64,000 nt of DNA from Streptomyces lavendulae subsp. lavendulae (GTDB taxonomy: Bacteria > Actinomycetota > Actinomycetes > Streptomycetales > Streptomycetaceae): assembly GCF_002803845.1 (NCBI RefSeq), contig NZ_CP024985.1, positions 2,790,001 through 2,854,000 on the forward strand. The letters are read 5' to 3'. This document shows, piece by piece, positions 29,535-39,743 of the stretch (position 1 is its first letter; the number at the start of each line of letters is the position of its first letter). The notes under the pieces were generated by a model. The model was not told where the DNA came from, made no database searches, and saw nothing but the letters and a program-made list of their open reading frames with translations. The position numbers and the translations under genes were made by a program.

Positions 29535-29883
29535 GATGGATGGTCCTCCACACTGAGTGACCGACCGAAGCGGTGTGGGTCGTGAGGGAATCGCACCCGC
29601 GGATGTCCGGCAGCGACTGTCAGTCACTGCGCTTACTACTGCCAGCACTGCCAAACAGCTCAGGTGCGCGGGGCTTCCAGCGTCTCACCAAAAAGTTTGA
29701 CGGTCAACACGATCACGCCCCGTATCGGCGGGCGGTCCGGCCGTCTCGGGCGGCGGGGAGGTCGGCCTCGGTTCCGAGCCTTCCACGAATCGATCTCCCC
29801 GGCAACGCCTCGACGGCGAATGCGCAGTTCCGACCGTGTGTGGTCCATCCAGGGATGCGATCAGTCCATGATCGTTCGATCGG
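29535..29883. other. Intergenic stretch, coiled-coil gene to acyP
   Basis: 349 bases without a gene I can support; possible short reading frames here show no similarity or ribosome-binding site. It contains a 21-base quasi-palindrome at 29610-29630 (GCAGCGACTG-T-CAGTCACTGC, one mismatch), about 75 bases upstream of the coiled-coil gene, which could be an operator. Confidence 0.45.
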
Positions 29884-30165
29884 TCACCGGATCGCGAAGC
29901 CCTCGTAGCCACCGCGCGGTGTGCCCCAGATCTCTGTCACCCCGTCCACCCGCCCGGGCGTGTCGGCGGAGCGGAGCCAGTCCAGCAGCCGGTGGCAATT
30001 CTCACGTTGACCTTCTGCCACCACCTGCACTCGGCCGTCGTCGAGATTGAGCGCGAAGCCGACCACCCCTCCGATCTCCAGAGCATTGGCCCTGGTGAAC
30101 CAGCGGAAGCCCACTCCCTGTACTCGGCCGCGTACCCAGGCGGTCAGCCGGACGTCTTCATTCAT
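29884..30165 (-). CDS. acyP: Acylphosphatase
   Basis: Small (93 residues) hydrolase of carboxyl-phosphate bonds. The signature [17 protein letters not shown] contains the catalytic Arg, and the second signature [17 protein letters not shown] contains the catalytic Asn. The C-terminus GGYEGFAIR fits the family's closing beta strand (usually F-x-I). Length is normal. Next to smc in many actinomycetes; no functional link is obvious. Confidence 0.95.
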   Translation of the reverse strand: MNEDVRLTAWVRGRVQGVGFRWFTRANALEIGGVVGFALNLDDGRVQVVAEGQRENCHRLLDWLRSADTPGRVDGVTEIWGTPRGGYEGFAIR

Positions 30166-30295
30166 GCATGAACGCTAACGGGGCAAACGATTCCGCATCA
30201 CATCGCCCCCCAGGGCTCATCGACTACAGTCCCCCACCAATGCCTCACCCGTCCGGGTGAACAGGGTCGATCTTGCGAGGGAAGGCACGCCGCCG

Positions 30296-31177
30296 ATGGG
30301 ACGCCACCGACTCCATGCCACGCCGCGCCGCGGCGGCCGGCGCCGCACCGTCGTGCTGGGCGGGGTGCTCGGCGTGTCCGTGGCGGTGGCCCTCGGCACG
30401 GCGGCCGTCACGACCGGTTTCGTGCCGGTCGGCGGCTCCTTCCCCTACGTGGGCACGGACTCCGGGAGCCGGACCGAGGCCGGGGCGCAGCCGTCTGCGA
30501 GCCCCGAGCGGCAGGCGCCGGAGCAGCAGGGCGGCCTGGCCAACCTGTCCGGCCGCGCCTCCTCCGCCCCCGAGACGGGCACGCCCTCCACCAGCCCCTC
30601 GGCCTCCGCCTCTGCGTCGACCTCCCCCTCCCCTTCGGTCCCGCCCTCCCCGTCGGCCTCGCCCTCGACGGCGCCCCCGGCCCCGGTCCGGGAGCCGGAG
30701 AAGAGCGTGGCCCCGCAGACCACGAAGCCCGCGCCCCCGAAGACGGCCGCCCCGAAGCCCCCGGCCCCCAAGCCCTCCGCGACGACGCCCGACGACGGGC
30801 ATTCCGCGGAGGAGGCCGCCGTCCTGACCCTGGTGAACCAGGAGCGGGCCCAGGCCGGGTGCGTCCCGGTCCGCGCGAACCCGCCGCTGGCCTCGCTGGC
30901 CGCGGCCTTCAGCAAGGACATGGCCGTACGGGGCTTCTTCGACCACACCGACCCGGACGGGAACACCCCCTGGAACCGGGCCGACAAGGCCGGGATCGGC
31001 GGCCTCGGCGGTGAGAACATCGCGCGCGGCCAGGGCGACGCCAAGTCCGTGATGCAGGCCTGGATGAACAGCCCGGGCCACAAGGCGAACATCCTCAACT
31101 GCGAATACCGGACCCTGGGCGTGGGCGTCTACTTCGGCGCCGGCGGCCCCTGGTGGACCCAGGACTTCGGCTTCTGA
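30296..31177 (+). CDS. Secreted CAP-domain (SCP/PR-1-like) protein
   Basis: 293 residues from an ATG at 30296 with AGGGAAGG upstream. The N-terminus is basic (HATPRRGGRRR) and is followed by a hydrophobic stretch (about 20-45), so it is membrane-anchored or secreted. A long Ser/Pro/Ala/Lys linker (about 60-175) connects to a CAP domain (about 180-293) with LTLVNQERAQAGC, FFDHTDPDGNTPW, GGENIARG, AWMNSPGHKANILN and GVGVYFG. The His and Glu residues of the CAP cavity are present. Biochemical function of bacterial CAP proteins is mostly unknown. Confidence 0.9.
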   Translation: MGRHRLHATPRRGGRRRTVVLGGVLGVSVAVALGTAAVTTGFVPVGGSFPYVGTDSGSRTEAGAQPSASPERQAPEQQGGLANLSGRASSAPETGTPSTSPSASASASTSPSPSVPPSPSASPSTAPPAPVREPEKSVAPQTTKPAPPKTAAPKPPAPKPSATTPDDGHSAEEAAVLTLVNQERAQAGCVPVRANPPLASLAAAFSKDMAVRGFFDHTDPDGNTPWNRADKAGIGGLGGENIARGQGDAKSVMQAWMNSPGHKANILNCEYRTLGVGVYFGAGGPWWTQDFGF

Positions 31178-31211
31178 CCGCCCCGCCCGCCCGGATCAGG
31201 GGCGGGCCACC

Positions 31212-31240
31212 GTGCGGGCCGCCCCTCGGGCCGCCCGCAC
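31212..31240. terminator. Terminator between CAP gene and flavodoxin-like gene
   Basis: 13-base stem with one mismatch (GTGCGGGCcGCCC against GGGCcGCCCGCAC) and loop CTC, between convergent genes. Confidence 0.65.
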
Positions 31241-31249
31241 CGGCGCCGG

Positions 31250-31861
31250 TCAGGCGCCGGACGCCGCCAGTGCCGCCCGGCCGGCCAGGACCACGCGGGT
31301 GTGCTCGGCCACGCGGCGGCCGAGGTGCTCGGCGGTCGCGATGTCGGCCTTGTGGACGCCCTCCGGACCCTCGTCGGAGTTGGTCTGGGCCGCGGCGCCG
31401 GAGGAGAAGCCGAGGCGATTGAGGTCGAACTCGGTGCCGGCGGTGGAGTTCCAGCCCGGCTTCAGACCCAGGTTGACCCAGCTCATGCCGTGCTGCGAGG
31501 CCAGCATCTGGAAGAACTGCAGGGTGTTCAGCTTGTCTCCGGCCTTGGAGGCGGAGTTGGTGAAGCCCGCGGCGATCTTGTCCTGCCACACGTCGCCGAA
31601 CCAGCGCTTGGAGGTGGCCTCGGCGAAGACGTGGAAGGCGCCGGAGGCGGTGCCCATGTAGGTCGGGGAGCCGAAGACGATCGCGTCGGAGGCGTCGAGC
31701 AGTTCCCACTCGGCGTCGGTGATCGCGTCGACCTTGATCAGGTGGACCGTGGCACCCGTGGCGGCGGCACCCTCCCGCACGGCCTCGGCGACGACGGCGG
31801 TGTGGCCGTATCCGGAGTGGTAGGCGATCGAGACGACGGGGGCGGACGCGGTGGTGGACAT
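31250..31861 (-). CDS. Flavodoxin-fold NAD(P)H:quinone reductase-like protein
   Basis: 203 residues from an ATG at 31861 with AGGAG at good spacing. WrbA/flavodoxin-family features are VSIAYHSGYGHTAVVAEAV (FMN phosphate loop) and DAIVFGSPTYMGTASGAF (second FMN loop), with a terminal region typical of the family. It probably reduces quinones or related electrophiles by two electrons. It is transcribed divergently from an HxlR regulator, a common regulator-target pair. The precise substrate is not known. Confidence 0.85.
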   Translation of the reverse strand: MSTTASAPVVSIAYHSGYGHTAVVAEAVREGAAATGATVHLIKVDAITDAEWELLDASDAIVFGSPTYMGTASGAFHVFAEATSKRWFGDVWQDKIAAGFTNSASKAGDKLNTLQFFQMLASQHGMSWVNLGLKPGWNSTAGTEFDLNRLGFSSGAAAQTNSDEGPEGVHKADIATAEHLGRRVAEHTRVVLAGRAALAASGA

Positions 31862-31941
31862 GGTGGTTCTCCTCAAGAGCGGGGTGCGGGTGCACCGCCG
31901 CGCGCCGGGCACGGGGCGGTGCGACGAGAGAAAGAGAACCA

Positions 31942-31973
31942 CTAACTTTTCGAAAGCGCAAGCGGACAGTTAG
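31942..31973. promoter_or_regulatory. Inverted repeat between HxlR and reductase genes
   Basis: CTAACT (31942-31947) and AGTTAG (31968-31973) flank 20 bases containing the palindrome TTTCGAAA (31948-31955). The site lies between the two divergent starts and overlaps the probable -35 (GGACAG) of the HxlR gene, whose -10 is TACGCT at 31987-31992. A plausible HxlR dimer operator. Confidence 0.5.
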
Positions 31974-31998
31974 CGCTGCCCGGGAGTACGCTGTCCTT

Positions 31999-32403
31999 AT
32001 GGAGACCCCTGTCTGTACCGACGCCACCACGGCCGACCTGCCGTTCGACGTCTTCGCACGCGCCTGCCCGTCCCGCGAGACCCTGGAACACGTCACCGGC
32101 CGCTGGGGCAGCCTCACCGTCGGCGCCCTGCGCGACGGTCCCTGCCGCTTCAACGAGCTGCGCCGCCGGGTCGAGGGCGTGAGCGAGAAGATGCTCTCCC
32201 AGACCCTGCACGCCCTGGAGCGCGACGGCATCGTCCACCGCGAGGCCCAGCCCACCAACCCGCCCCGGGTCGACTACGAGCTCACCCCGCTCGGCCGCGA
32301 GGTCGCCGACCGCCTGCTCTCCTTGATCCACTTCCTGGAGGGCAGCATGGACGAGGTCCTCGTCTCCCGGCGGTCCTACGACACCGCGCGCGGCGGCCGC
32401 TGA
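31999..32403 (+). CDS. HxlR-family transcriptional regulator
   Basis: 134-residue winged-helix protein. Family motifs: [58 protein letters not shown] (recognition region) and [19 protein letters not shown]. It has Cys at about 6, 23 and 50; related HxlR/DUF24 proteins (YodB, QsrR) sense quinones or other electrophiles through Cys. The ATG may be leaderless: the -10-like TACGCT ends six bases before it. Its 3' end overlaps the convergent mutM by 28 bases. Confidence 0.88.
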   Translation: METPVCTDATTADLPFDVFARACPSRETLEHVTGRWGSLTVGALRDGPCRFNELRRRVEGVSEKMLSQTLHALERDGIVHREAQPTNPPRVDYELTPLGREVADRLLSLIHFLEGSMDEVLVSRRSYDTARGGR

Positions 32404-33245
32404 CAGCGCGGGCAGAAGTAGCTGGACCGGTTCATCCACGCCCGCCGCCGGATCGGCGTACCGCAGCGTCGGCAGGGCTCGCCCTCGCGCCCGTAGGCGT
32501 CGAGGGACCGGTCGAAGTATCCGGATTCGCCGTTCACGTTGACGTAGAGGCTGTCGAAGCTGGTCCCGCCGACGTCCAGCGCGGCGTTCATGACCTCCCG
32601 CGCCCTGGCCAGGAGTTCCGCGCTCCGGGGGCGGGTGAGGGTGGCGGTGGGGCGCTCGTAGTGCAGCTTCGCGCGCCACAGGGCCTCGTCGGCGTAGATG
32701 TTGCCGACCCCGCTGATCAGGGACTGGTCCAGCAGCGCCCGCTTGAGCGTGGTGCGCTTGGCCCGCAGCGCCAGGTGGTACGCCCCCTCGTCGAAGAGAG
32801 GGTCGAGCGGGTCGCGGGCGATGTGCGCGATCACGTCGGGCAGCCCCTCGGCGCTGCCGGGGACGGTCTCGTGCAGCGAGAGCCCACCGAAGGTCCGCTG
32901 GTCCACGAAGCGCAGCTCGGTGCCGGCGGCGTCGTCGAAGCGGATCCGGATCCGCAGGTGCTTCTCGTCGGGGGTGTCGGCCGGCTGCACCAGCAGCTGC
33001 CCGCTCATCCCGAGGTGCCCGAGGACGGACAGCTCCCGCTCCTCCAGCGGCAGCCACAGGTACTTGCCGCGCCGCCTCGGCACGCCGACGGTCTGCCCGG
33101 CCAGGCGCGCCGCGAAGTCGGCCCCGCCCGCCGGATGGCGGCGTACGGCCCTGGGGTGGAGCACCTCCACGGACGCGACGGTCCGCCCGGCCACCCACCG
33201 CTCCAGACCGCGCCGGACCACTTCGACCTCGGGCAGCTCGGGCAC
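32376..33245 (-). CDS. mutM: Formamidopyrimidine-DNA glycosylase
   Basis: Base-excision repair enzyme removing 8-oxoguanine and ring-opened purines. The 289-residue protein starts [15 protein letters not shown], so the catalytic Pro2 and Glu3 are present after Met removal. LGMSGQLL, the helix-two-turn-helix region ([14 protein letters not shown]) and the zinc finger CRRCGTPI with FCPRCQ are intact. Normal length. Follows rnc on the same strand, as in many actinobacteria; the final 28 bases are antisense to the HxlR gene. Confidence 0.97.
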   Translation of the reverse strand: MPELPEVEVVRRGLERWVAGRTVASVEVLHPRAVRRHPAGGADFAARLAGQTVGVPRRRGKYLWLPLEERELSVLGHLGMSGQLLVQPADTPDEKHLRIRIRFDDAAGTELRFVDQRTFGGLSLHETVPGSAEGLPDVIAHIARDPLDPLFDEGAYHLALRAKRTTLKRALLDQSLISGVGNIYADEALWRAKLHYERPTATLTRPRSAELLARAREVMNAALDVGGTSFDSLYVNVNGESGYFDRSLDAYGREGEPCRRCGTPIRRRAWMNRSSYFCPRCQRPPRAVS

Positions 33246-33324
33246 GGTTCTCCTCCGGGTTCGACGCGGATCCGCTCGCTGCGGCCGAGCCTACCGGCCC
33301 CCGTGGGAGGCCCCCGAAACGGGT

Positions 33325-33360
33325 CCGCCCCGCCCCCCGCCGGAGCGGGGGGCGGGGCGG
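33325..33360 (-). terminator. Terminator downstream of rnc
   Basis: Perfect 16-base GC stem with loop CGGA between rnc and mutM. It may limit read-through from rnc into mutM. Confidence 0.8.
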
Positions 33361-33380
33361 GAACGTCCCGAAGGAAGGGG

Positions 33381-34232
33381 TCAGACGCCCGGCGCCGGGT
33401 CGACGGGCGTCGGCGCCCCGCCGTCCGCGGCCCCGGTCCCGGCCGGAGCCGGGTCCTGCGCCGGAGCGGCGGCGGCCACGGCCGCTGCCGCGATCCGCTC
33501 GTCCGCGGCGGCACGGATCCCGCGCCACGCGGACTCCGCCGCCTGCTGTTCCGCTTCCTTCTTGCTGCGGCCGGTGCCGGTGCCGTACGAGACACCACCG
33601 ACGCGGGCGGCAGCGGTGAAGGTCTTCTCGTGGTCCGGTCCGGTCTCGGTGACCAGGTACTCGGGCACCCCGAGCCCTTCGGCCGCCGTGAGCTCCTGGA
33701 GACTGGTCTTCCAGTCCAGGCCGGCCCCGAGGTTGGAGGACTTCTCGATGAGCGGGTCGAAGAGCCGGTGGACCAGCTCCGAGGCCGCGTCGAGGCCCTG
33801 GTCGAGGTAGACCGCGCCGATCACCGCTTCAAGGGTGTCGGCGAGGATGGAGGCCTTGTCCCGGCCACCCGTGCCCTCTTCGCCCCGGCCGAGCCGGATG
33901 AAGGAGCCGAGATCGAGGCCGCGCCCGACCTCCGCCAGTGCGCGCGAGTTGACCACCGCGGCCCGCAGTTTGGCCAGCTGGCCTTCCGGCAGGTCGGGGT
34001 GGGTGGTGTACAGCGTGTCCGTGACCACCAGGCCCAGCACGGAGTCCCCGAGGAACTCCAGGCGTTCGTTGGTGGGCAGACCGCCGTTCTCGTACGCGTA
34101 CGAGCGGTGGGTCAGCGCACGCACCAGAAGGGCGGACTCGAGTCGATACCCGAGCCGCCCTTCCAGAAGCGTGTGGGACGAGGCCGCGTTGTTACTGTCT
34201 GCCTGCTTCTCAGCGTTGGACAGCTCAGACAT
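33381..34232 (-). CDS. rnc: Ribonuclease III (AbsB)
   Basis: Double-strand-specific endoribonuclease that processes rRNA and mRNA. From the ATG at 34232 it has 283 residues. The catalytic signature is [15 protein letters not shown] with acidic metal ligands, [15 protein letters not shown] is the second metal-site region, and a dsRNA-binding domain ([14 protein letters not shown] through [13 protein letters not shown]) follows. A low-complexity Ala/Pro tail ends the protein. In S. coelicolor the same gene is absB, a global regulator of antibiotic production (established). Confidence 0.96.
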   Translation of the reverse strand: MSELSNAEKQADSNNAASSHTLLEGRLGYRLESALLVRALTHRSYAYENGGLPTNERLEFLGDSVLGLVVTDTLYTTHPDLPEGQLAKLRAAVVNSRALAEVGRGLDLGSFIRLGRGEEGTGGRDKASILADTLEAVIGAVYLDQGLDAASELVHRLFDPLIEKSSNLGAGLDWKTSLQELTAAEGLGVPEYLVTETGPDHEKTFTAAARVGGVSYGTGTGRSKKEAEQQAAESAWRGIRAAADERIAAAAVAAAAPAQDPAPAGTGAADGGAPTPVDPAPGV

Positions 34233-34251
34233 TGCGCCTCTCACCAGCCGC

Positions 34252-34425
34252 TCAGACCTCGAGGACCTGGCGCTTGTTGTAGGTGCCGCAGCTCGGGCAC
34301 GCAATGTGCTGGAGCTTCGGCTCCTGGCAACGCTCGCACGAAACCAGGGTGGGGACCGCAGCCTTCCACTGCGACCGGCGGTGGCGCGTGTTGCTGCGCG
34401 ACATCTTCCGCTTCGGAACAGCCAC
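34252..34425 (-). CDS. rpmF: 50S ribosomal protein L32
   Basis: 57-residue protein from a GTG at 34425: [20 protein letters not shown] at the N-terminus, then two Cys pairs (CERCQEP and CPSCGTYN) that form a zinc site. Ends KRQVLEV. It lies two bases after the DUF177 gene, the usual YceD-RpmF pair, and 19 bases before rnc. Confidence 0.96.
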   Translation of the reverse strand: MAVPKRKMSRSNTRHRRSQWKAAVPTLVSCERCQEPKLQHIACPSCGTYNKRQVLEV

Positions 34426-34427
34426 GG

Positions 34428-35090
34428 CTACTTCTCCTGCTTCTCGGCGGCGCCCTGAACTCCGTCAGAGGCAGTGCCGCTCATGTTGTCCTTCTCATCG
34501 CCCTGATCGGTGACGAGTCCTTGCAATGCCGCCCAACGGATGTCGACGGCGTCGTGGTGGTGGTCCGGGTCGTCGTTCAGGCTGGTCCCGCAATCGGGGC
34601 ACAGTCCGAGACAGTCCTCCCGGCACACCGGCTGCATCGGCAGTGCGAGCACCACCGCGTCCCGCAGCACGGGTTCGAGGTCGAACAAACCGTCCTCGAG
34701 GAAGAGCGTGTCCTCGTCGTCCTCGGCGTCGTCGGCCGGCTCCGCGGAGCGGTTCCGGTCGTCGGCGTCAGGGTACGAGAACATCTCCTGGAAGTCCGCC
34801 TTGAGCTCGCGCTCGACGGCCTCCAGACACCTTACGCACTCCCCCACGGCCGATGCACGGGCGGTGCCTGTGACAAGCACCCCTTCCATGACCGACTCCA
34901 GGCGGAGGTTGAGCTTCAGCGGGGCGCCTTCCGGCACTCCGATGACTCCGACGAGACCGAAGTCCGCCGGGGTCTCGATCTCACGGGAGAGCCGCTGCAT
35001 GGCACCAGGACGCCGACCCAGCTCGTGCGTGTCGAACACGAGGGGGTTGCGGTGGTCGAGGCGGGTATTCAGGGCCGTTCCTGCTTTCAC
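34428..35090 (-). CDS. DUF177 (YceD-like) protein, large-ribosome associated
   Basis: About 220 residues. The GTG at 35090 is my choice; a CTG at 35072 with better Shine-Dalgarno or an ATG at 35147 are alternatives. Family signatures are [30 protein letters not shown] and the C-terminal [21 protein letters not shown]177 proteins are almost always next to rpmF; plant and bacterial homologues are linked to 23S rRNA accumulation. Three bases separate it from rpmF. Acidic middle section ([13 protein letters not shown]). Confidence 0.88.
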   Translation of the reverse strand: MKAGTALNTRLDHRNPLVFDTHELGRRPGAMQRLSREIETPADFGLVGVIGVPEGAPLKLNLRLESVMEGVLVTGTARASAVGECVRCLEAVERELKADFQEMFSYPDADDRNRSAEPADDAEDDEDTLFLEDGLFDLEPVLRDAVVLALPMQPVCREDCLGLCPDCGTSLNDDPDHHHDAVDIRWAALQGLVTDQGDEKDNMSGTASDGVQGAAEKQEK

Positions 35091-35216
35091 AGATCGCTGA
35101 AGATCGAGTTCCTGCCGCGTGAGCGAGAAGACGCTTACGGGCAGCATGGATCGCGGTGCATACGCGCGACCGAAGAGCCAGGATACCCGGCGCTTCGCTC
35201 TGAGCCCAATCCGGGG

Positions 35217-36275
35217 TCAGCGCCCCTGTTCGTACTGGCGCAGCTGGTCGAGGTTGATCATGCTCGTGTCGAAGAAGCTGGTCTCGTCCAGAGCGGGCTG
35301 CGAAGGCGCCTGCTGGGGATGGCGGTCCTGGGGCTGCTGGTAGGCGCCGTACGGGTCGGGCTGCTGTTGCTGCTGGTAGACCGCGTACGGGTCGGGCTGC
35401 TGCGGGACCCCGTAGGAGTGACCCGCGTACGGGTCCTGGTAGGCGTAGGCGTCCTGCTGCTGGACGGCCGGCTGCTGCGGGTACGGGTACGCGTCGTACT
35501 GCGGTGCGGGCTGGGCCTGCGCGGGGACGTGCGCGCGCACCGGGTCCGGCTCGGCCAGGCCGGCCAGGAAGTCCGCGTCGCTCGACGGGCGCGTCCCGGC
35601 GCCGCCGGCCGCGTCCTGGGCGGCCATGTGCGCGCCGAGGTCGTCCGTCGGGACCCGGCCCAGCAGCTTCTGGCGGCCCCGGCCGACGGCCTCCAGGGTC
35701 TTGGCGAGCACCGCCTCGAAGGTCGCCAGCTTGGTGTCCACGTACGCGTCCGCCTGCTGGCGCTGCACCTGCGGGTCGTGGCTGCGCTCGGGGGCGTCCG
35801 CGTCGGCGAAGCCCTGCTCGTCGAGGCCCGGGCCCCGTCCCAGGAGCTTCTCGCGGCCCCGGTCCACGGAGCCGATGGTCTTGCTGAGGACGACCTCGAA
35901 GTTGGCGAGCTTGCTGTCGACGTAGTCGTCCGCCTCGGCCCGGATCTCCTCGGCCTCGCGGCGCGCGTCCGCCAGGATCCGGTCCGCCTCGGCCTGCGAG
36001 CGGCGGGCGATCTCGGTGTCGGAGATCAGCGAACCCCGCTGGGCGTGCGCGGACTCGATGATCCGGTCCGCCTCCCGGCGGGCCTCCTCGACCATCTGCT
36101 CGCGGCCGCCGATCAGTTCGGCGGCCGCGGCGAGCGAGCCGGGCAGCGCCTGGCGCACCTCTTCGAGCATGTCCAGGAGTTCCGCACGGTTGATCACGCA
36201 GGACGCCGACATGGGCATGGACCGGGCGCCGCCGACGGCCGCGACGATCTCGTCGAGCTTCTTCTGTACGTCCAT
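35217..36275 (-). CDS. DivIVA-like coiled-coil protein with Gln/Tyr/Pro-rich tail
   Basis: 352 residues from the ATG at 36275. The helical N-terminal half (NRAELLDMLEEVRQALPGS, EEARREADRIIESAHAQR, QAEADRILADARREAEEIRAEADDYVDSKL) looks like the DivIVA/Wag31 coiled coil. An internal near-repeat follows: FEVVLSKTIGSVDRGREKLLGR and FEAVLAKTLEAVGRGRQKLLGR. The C-terminal 110 residues are disordered and rich in Gln, Tyr and Pro (repeats like QQPDPYA). Related actinobacterial genes are annotated as cell division initiation proteins; here the role is inferred. Confidence 0.75.
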   Translation of the reverse strand: MDVQKKLDEIVAAVGGARSMPMSASCVINRAELLDMLEEVRQALPGSLAAAAELIGGREQMVEEARREADRIIESAHAQRGSLISDTEIARRSQAEADRILADARREAEEIRAEADDYVDSKLANFEVVLSKTIGSVDRGREKLLGRGPGLDEQGFADADAPERSHDPQVQRQQADAYVDTKLATFEAVLAKTLEAVGRGRQKLLGRVPTDDLGAHMAAQDAAGGAGTRPSSDADFLAGLAEPDPVRAHVPAQAQPAPQYDAYPYPQQPAVQQQDAYAYQDPYAGHSYGVPQQPDPYAVYQQQQQPDPYGAYQQPQDRHPQQAPSQPALDETSFFDTSMINLDQLRQYEQGR

Positions 36276-36402
36276 GGGGGCTCGCACTCTCTCTGCCTCG
36301 GACGGGTCCTGTGCCGGACGGGACCACTGACGGAGACGACTGTAGGGCCACCGGCCGGACGCGCGGCGCGGACCGGGGAAGCCTGGTCCGGCCGCCGCCG
36401 CC

Positions 36403-37521
<1,119 letters not shown>

Positions 37522-39717
37522 TCAGCCCTTCTCCAGGTACTGCTCCCGCTCGGTGTCCAGCAGGGCGTCCAGGGCGGTGCGCAGGCCGGGCAGGCGGGTC
37601 AGTTCGGGGTCGTCGGCGACCACGCGGGTGGCCTCCTCGCGGGCCTGGGCGATGACCTCCTCGTCCTCGATGACGGCGAGCATGCGCAGCGAGGAGCGCA
37701 CGCCCGACTGGGCCTGGCCGAGGACGTCGCCCTCGCGGCGCTGCTCCAGGTCGATGCGGGAGAGTTCGAAGCCGTCGAGGGTGGCGGCGACGGCGGCGAG
37801 CCGGGCGCGGGCCGGGCTGGCCTCGTGCATCTCGCTGACCAGCAGGCACAGGCCCGGGGCGGAGCCTCGGCCGACCCGGCCGCGCAGCTGGTGGAGCTGG
37901 GAGACGCCGAAGCGGTCCGCGTCCATGATCACCATGACCGTGGAGTTGGGGACGTTGACGCCGACCTCGATGACGGTGGTGGCGACGAGCACCTTGACCT
38001 CGCCGGCGGCGAAGCGGCGCATGACGTCGTCCTTGTCGGCGGGGTCCATCCGCCCGTGCAGGACCTCGACGCGGAGCCCGGCGAGCGGTCCCTTCGCCAG
38101 CTGCTCGGCGATCTCCAGCACGGCGAGCGGGGGCCGCCTGTCCCCGTCCTCCTCGGCGGCCTTCTTCTTCTTGGGCTCGTCCTCGCCGTCCCCGATCCGG
38201 GGGCAGACCACGTAGGCCTGGTGGCCGTTGCCGACTTCCTCGCGGACGCGTTCCCAGGCCCGGGTGAGGAAGTGGGGCTTGTCCTGGGCGGGCACGACGT
38301 GGGTGGCGATCGGGGAGCGGCCGGCGGGCAGCTGGTCCAGGACGGAGGTCTCCAGGTCGCCGAAGACGGTCATCGCGACGGTGCGCGGGATGGGGGTGGC
38401 GGTCATGACGAGCAGGTGCGGGGGCTGCTTGCCCTTCGACCGCAGCGCGTCGCGCTGTTCGACGCCGAAGCGGTGCTGTTCGTCGACCACGACGAGGCCG
38501 AGGTCGTGGAAGCGGACCTTGTCCTCGATGAGCGCGTGGGTGCCGATGACGATGCCCGCCTCGCCGGTGACCAGGTCGAGCAGGGCCTGGCGGCGGGCGG
38601 GCATGCCCATGGAGCCGGTGAGCAGCACGACTTTGGTGCCCTGGTCGGAGCCGCCGAGCATGCCGCCCTCGGCGAGCTCGCCCATCATCTCGGTGATGGA
38701 CCGGTGGTGCTGCTGGGCGAGCACTTCGGTGGGCGCGAGCATCGCGGCCTGCCCCCCGCTGTCGACGACGGCGAGCATGGCCCGCAGCGCGACCATCGTC
38801 TTGCCCGAGCCCACTTCGCCCTGGAGGAGGCGGTGCATGGGGTGGCTGGTGGCGAGGTCGTCGAAGATCTCCCGGGACACCTTCTGCTGGCCGTCGGTGA
38901 GGGTGAAGGGCAGCTTCGCGTCGAAGGAGTCGAGGAGGCCGCCGGGGGCGGGGCGGCGGGGGACGGCGGGGAGCTGGGAGTCGGCGTGGCGGCGGCGGGC
39001 GAGGGCGACCTGGAGGACGAAGGCCTCGTCCCACTTCAGGCGTTGGCGCGCGTCCTCGATGTCGGCCTTGGTGGCGGGGCGGTGGATCTTGAGGAGGGCC
39101 TCGGTGAGCGGGACGAGCCCGCGGCCCTCGCGCAGGGCGGCCGGAAGGGGGTCCACGGCCTCCTGGGCGCTGGGCAGGACCGCGTCCACGCATTTGGTGA
39201 TCTTCCAGGACTCCAGCTTGGCGCAGGCGGGGTAGATCGGGATGAGCCGGTTCGCGAAGGCGGTCGCCGCGTCCCGGTCGGAGGCGTCGGCGCCGAGGAG
39301 TTCGTATGCGGGGTGGGAGAGCTGGAGCTTGCGGTTGAACATGCCGACCTTGCCCGCGAACATGGCGCGGGTTCCGGGCAGCAGGTCCTTGTGGGGTTTG
39401 TGGACGCCGGCTCCGAAGAAGACCAGCTGGAGCCGGCCGCTGCCGTCGGTGATGGTGACTTCGAGGCGTTTGCCGCGGCCGCCGTTGAAGGTCAGGATCC
39501 GGGCGTCGGCGACCTGGGCGACGACCGTCACGTGCTCGTCGAGCTGGTCGGCGAGCTCGGTCAGCGGGGTCAGCTCACCGCGCTCGGCGTACCGCCGGGG
39601 GTAGTGGTGGAGCAGGTCCAGGGCCGTGTGCAGGCCGAGCTGCTCGGCCAGCACCTTGGCGGTGGCGGGGCCGAGGGTCTTCTTGAGGTCTTCGTCGAGC
39701 GCGGGCACGTGTTCCAT
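37522..39717 (-). CDS. recG: ATP-dependent DNA helicase RecG
   Basis: Branch-migrating helicase that remodels stalled forks and Holliday junctions. From the ATG at 39717 (MEHVPALDEDLKKTLG) it has 731 residues. A wedge/OB domain (LEVTITDGSGRLQLVFFG) precedes helicase motifs: I (LLQGEVGSGKTMVAL), Ia (LAPTEVLAQQH), II (VVVDEQHRFGVEQR, a DEQH box), III (MTATPIPRT), IV-VI (VEVLHGRM, TTVIEVGVNVPNST, QLRGRVGRG). A basic/acidic insertion DEPKKKKAAEEDGD sits in the second helicase half. No strong ribosome-binding site is seen. Confidence 0.95.
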   Translation of the reverse strand: MEHVPALDEDLKKTLGPATAKVLAEQLGLHTALDLLHHYPRRYAERGELTPLTELADQLDEHVTVVAQVADARILTFNGGRGKRLEVTITDGSGRLQLVFFGAGVHKPHKDLLPGTRAMFAGKVGMFNRKLQLSHPAYELLGADASDRDAATAFANRLIPIYPACAKLESWKITKCVDAVLPSAQEAVDPLPAALREGRGLVPLTEALLKIHRPATKADIEDARQRLKWDEAFVLQVALARRRHADSQLPAVPRRPAPGGLLDSFDAKLPFTLTDGQQKVSREIFDDLATSHPMHRLLQGEVGSGKTMVALRAMLAVVDSGGQAAMLAPTEVLAQQHHRSITEMMGELAEGGMLGGSDQGTKVVLLTGSMGMPARRQALLDLVTGEAGIVIGTHALIEDKVRFHDLGLVVVDEQHRFGVEQRDALRSKGKQPPHLLVMTATPIPRTVAMTVFGDLETSVLDQLPAGRSPIATHVVPAQDKPHFLTRAWERVREEVGNGHQAYVVCPRIGDGEDEPKKKKAAEEDGDRRPPLAVLEIAEQLAKGPLAGLRVEVLHGRMDPADKDDVMRRFAAGEVKVLVATTVIEVGVNVPNSTVMVIMDADRFGVSQLHQLRGRVGRGSAPGLCLLVSEMHEASPARARLAAVAATLDGFELSRIDLEQRREGDVLGQAQSGVRSSLRMLAVIEDEEVIAQAREEATRVVADDPELTRLPGLRTALDALLDTEREQYLEKG

Positions 39718-39743
39718 TGCACACCATCGCGCTGACAAGCCCG

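Noticed and set aside
29664..30050. Possible small genes in the gap upstream of acyP
   Set aside because: Arg/Pro-rich, no Shine-Dalgarno and no recognisable family.
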